A stretch of DNA of 7,622 nucleotides from Pseudomonadales bacterium (lineage in GTDB: Bacteria > Pseudomonadota > Gammaproteobacteria > Pseudomonadales > Azotimanducaceae). The position numbers and the translations under genes are program-made. Under the pieces are notes generated by a model that saw only the letters and a program-made list of their open reading frames with translations, was not told the DNA's origin and made no database searches. The DNA is taken from NCBI GenBank assembly GCA_024234635.1, contig JACKNX010000042.1, forward strand, positions 1-7,622, given 5' to 3'. Below are positions 6,039 to 7,622 of the stretch, in pieces (the first letter of the stretch is position 1; the number at the start of each line of letters is the position of its first letter).

Positions 6039-7295
6039 ATGAAACTTGTTCACGCCATCGCTGCACTCGTGGGCAGTGCAACTGTTTCGATCGCCGCTGC
6101 ACAAACGCAGATCACGATCCAGTATCCATACGCTTACGCTTTCAAGCCCATCTTCGACACCCTGGTCGAGCGATTCGAGAAGGTCCATCCCGATGTGCGC
6201 GTCGTAACCCGTCCGCCGTACCAGAATTATGAGGACGGCATCGAGAAAACCTTGCGTGGGGCGATCTCGAACGACTTGCCAGACATCAGCATCCACGCCA
6301 TCAACCGACAACGCGTACTGGTCGAACGCGGCTTCGTCCAGCCGCTGGGCAAGCTGATACGGGCCGAGTCCAACTGGGAGTCGCGTGGTTACGCATCGGG
6401 TCTGATGGCCATCGGGCGCGTCGCGGGCGATACCTATTCGTTGCCGTTCGCCGTTTCCACGCCAGTCGTGTATTACAACGCTGACCTCGTGCGTCAGGTC
6501 GGTGGCGACCCGAACCGCTTCCCGCAGGACTGGGATGGTCTACTGGCTCTGGCGTCGAAAATCAATGCGCTCGGCAACGACATATCGGGTGTGTCCTTTG
6601 CCTGGGACATCACCGGTAACTGGATGTGGCAGGCCTTGGTCATGTCGCAGGGCGGCAGCATGCTGACGCCCGATGAAAAGAAGGTTGCCTTTGGTGGTCC
6701 TGCTGGGCAGCATTCGATGCGCCTGTTGTCACGGATGGTCAAGGAGGGCGGCATGCGCAACCTCAACGTTGCGGCGGGCCGGCAGTCGTTCGCCGCCGGC
6801 AAGATCGGCATTCTGATATCGACATCCGCCTATACCGAGACACTCGACAAGGCTGTCGGTGGCCGCTTCCCCGTGCGCACGACCACCTTTCCGCTCCCTG
6901 CGGAGAAGGGCAAGTTGCCAGGTGGTGGAAGCGTGGTCGTGATGTCCGCCAAGAAACCCGACACGCAGAAGGCAGCCTGGGAATTCGTCAAGTTCATCAC
7001 TTCGGCCGACAGCGCCGCCTATGTCGCCAGCCACACCGGTTATGCGCCGGCCAACGCGCTGGCGGCCAGCGATCCGAAATACCTGGGCGACTTCTACAAA
7101 AGCAAACCCAACCACCTTGCCAACATGCGTCAGCTGGATGTGGTGACCCAGTGGTACGGCTTCCCCGGCGACAACGGGCTGAAGATCACCGATGTCATCG
7201 CCGACCATCTGCAGTCGGTCGTCAACGGTGCTGCCAAACCGGATGACGCCTTGAAGATGATGGTGGAGGACGTGCAGCGACTGTTGCCGCGCTGA
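6039..7295 (+). CDS. Periplasmic solute-binding protein, UgpB-like (family 1)
   Basis: This 418-residue protein is the substrate receptor of the importer. Residues 1-21 are a Sec signal peptide (Lys-2, hydrophobic core, IAAA before the cleavage site) without a lipobox cysteine, so it should be free in the periplasm of a Gram-negative cell. The mature part has the usual size and layout of extracellular solute-binding family 1. LPFAVSTPVVYYN at 135-147 closely resembles the corresponding UgpB segment, and the C-terminal stretch from G374 (GFPGDNGLKITD) followed by a regular helix parallels the UgpB end. Aromatic residues in the DITGNWMWQ segment could line the pocket. I infer a polyol-phosphate, phosphodiester or sugar ligand; similarity to UgpB does not prove glycerophosphate. 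The gene is last in the operon, after a 38-base gap, whereas ugp-type operons usually have the binding protein first. Confidence 0.93.
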   Translation: MKLVHAIAALVGSATVSIAAAQTQITIQYPYAYAFKPIFDTLVERFEKVHPDVRVVTRPPYQNYEDGIEKTLRGAISNDLPDISIHAINRQRVLVERGFVQPLGKLIRAESNWESRGYASGLMAIGRVAGDTYSLPFAVSTPVVYYNADLVRQVGGDPNRFPQDWDGLLALASKINALGNDISGVSFAWDITGNWMWQALVMSQGGSMLTPDEKKVAFGGPAGQHSMRLLSRMVKEGGMRNLNVAAGRQSFAAGKIGILISTSAYTETLDKAVGGRFPVRTTTFPLPAEKGKLPGGGSVVVMSAKKPDTQKAAWEFVKFITSADSAAYVASHTGYAPANALAASDPKYLGDFYKSKPNHLANMRQLDVVTQWYGFPGDNGLKITDVIADHLQSVVNGAAKPDDALKMMVEDVQRLLPR

Positions 7296-7310
7296 CCTCC
7301 TGTACCCTCC

Positions 7311-7363
7311 GGCCTGGCTGCCTGCGATCTGGGCAGGCCATGGGGTCGGGCTCAGCCCAGGCC
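7311..7363. terminator. GC-rich inverted repeats between convergent genes, possible weak terminator
   Basis: GCCTGC (7320-7325) pairs with GCAGGC (7333-7338) around a 7-base loop. GGCCTGG (7311-7317) can also pair fully with CCAGGCC (7357-7363), or its first six bases with CAGGCC (7334-7339). GGGC-TCA-GCCC at 7348-7358 forms a further small hairpin over the stop codon of the minus-strand gene. No T-run follows on either strand, so this is not a classical intrinsic terminator. The position between convergent genes still suggests a role in ending or blocking transcripts. Confidence 0.35.
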
Positions 7364-7622
7364 CGCGAGCGCCGCCTCCCCACCTGGCGTCTTCCTGCAG
7401 TCCTCGATGTACTGCCGGATGATGTCGGCAAAACTGTCGTCCGGATGCAGGCCCAGCCGCGCCGCCCGTTGTGCGGTGGCGCCGGTCGGCCAGTTGGCGA
7501 CCATGCCGGCGATACGTTCGTCGCGCACGAACTTCACGCGATCGCGTACCGCCTTGCCGGCGACTTCTTCGAGTGCGTCGAGCATGTCGGACACGCGCAC
7601 GTTGATCGACGGCAGGTTCATT
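7352..7622 (-). CDS. C-terminal part of a DenD-like NAD-dependent epimerase/dehydrogenase (runs off right edge)
   Basis: About 90 residues are visible, ending at the TGA complementary to 7352-7354. The reading frame is still open at the window edge. The pattern LPSINVRVSDMLDALEEVAG, then a charged VKFVRDERIA strand, a WP dipeptide (VANWPTG), an Ala/Arg-rich helix, LGLHPDDSF and IIRQYIED matches the end of extended short-chain dehydrogenases of the D-erythronate dehydrogenase (DenD) type, about 320 residues long. By that comparison the Met near 7621 is internal, not the start. The NAD-binding Rossmann motif and catalytic Tyr/Lys would lie outside the window, so activity cannot be judged. DenD enzymes oxidise four-carbon sugar acids; other sugar epimerases share this fold. 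It converges on the operon, so it is transcribed separately. Confidence 0.65.
   Translation of the reverse strand, partial: MNLPSINVRVSDMLDALEEVAGKAVRDRVKFVRDERIAGMVANWPTGATAQRAARLGLHPDDSFADIIRQYIEDCRKTPGGEAALAGLG

Noticed and set aside
5155..6102. Minus-strand open frame (315 codons) opposite permease 2
   Set aside because: It is extremely rich in His, Gln, Gly and Arg because it mirrors hydrophobic codons on the plus strand. It is not a real protein.

Overview
The window is about 60% or more G+C and densely packed. Its signal peptides, its solute-binding protein without a lipobox and its Shine-Dalgarno sites fit a Gram-negative proteobacterium. Beta- or gammaproteobacteria are my best guess, but no rRNA or other phylogenetic marker is present to settle it.

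Layout. Positions 1-145 (minus) hold the start of an exported, histidine-rich protein that runs off the left edge. It has a good sigma70-type promoter at 258-286. Positions 146-470 are otherwise non-coding. A DeoR/GlpR-family repressor (471-1277, minus) is divergent from a six-gene plus-strand operon. The 170 bp between them carry a promoter for the operon, 11-bp tandem repeats, inverted repeats and a recurring GATTAC element, all candidate operators. The operon runs: class III metallophosphoesterase (1448-2347), NagD-type HAD phosphatase (2334-3137), CUT1/UgpC-type ABC ATPase (3141-4280), two inner-membrane permeases (4277-5164 and 5161-6000) and a periplasmic solute-binding protein (6039-7295). 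The first five genes overlap or sit 3 bp apart, and the last follows a 38-bp gap with its own strong ribosome binding site. A GC-rich inverted-repeat region separates the operon from a convergent partial gene (7352 to the right edge, minus). That gene looks like the C-terminal end of a DenD-like NAD-dependent sugar-acid dehydrogenase/epimerase.

How the genes may work together (inference). The transporter is of the UgpBAEC class that imports glycerol-3-phosphate and glycerophosphodiesters in E. coli. It is linked to two cytoplasmic phosphatases of unrelated folds. A coherent model is import of an organic phosphodiester or phosphoester, cleavage by the metallophosphoesterase to a phosphomonoester, and dephosphorylation by the HAD enzyme to a free polyol or sugar plus phosphate. 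The DeoR-type repressor would sense the phosphorylated intermediate. The substrate cannot be read from the sequence. Each family is known; the combination, an 18-residue insertion in the ATPase and the operator architecture are the parts worth following up.
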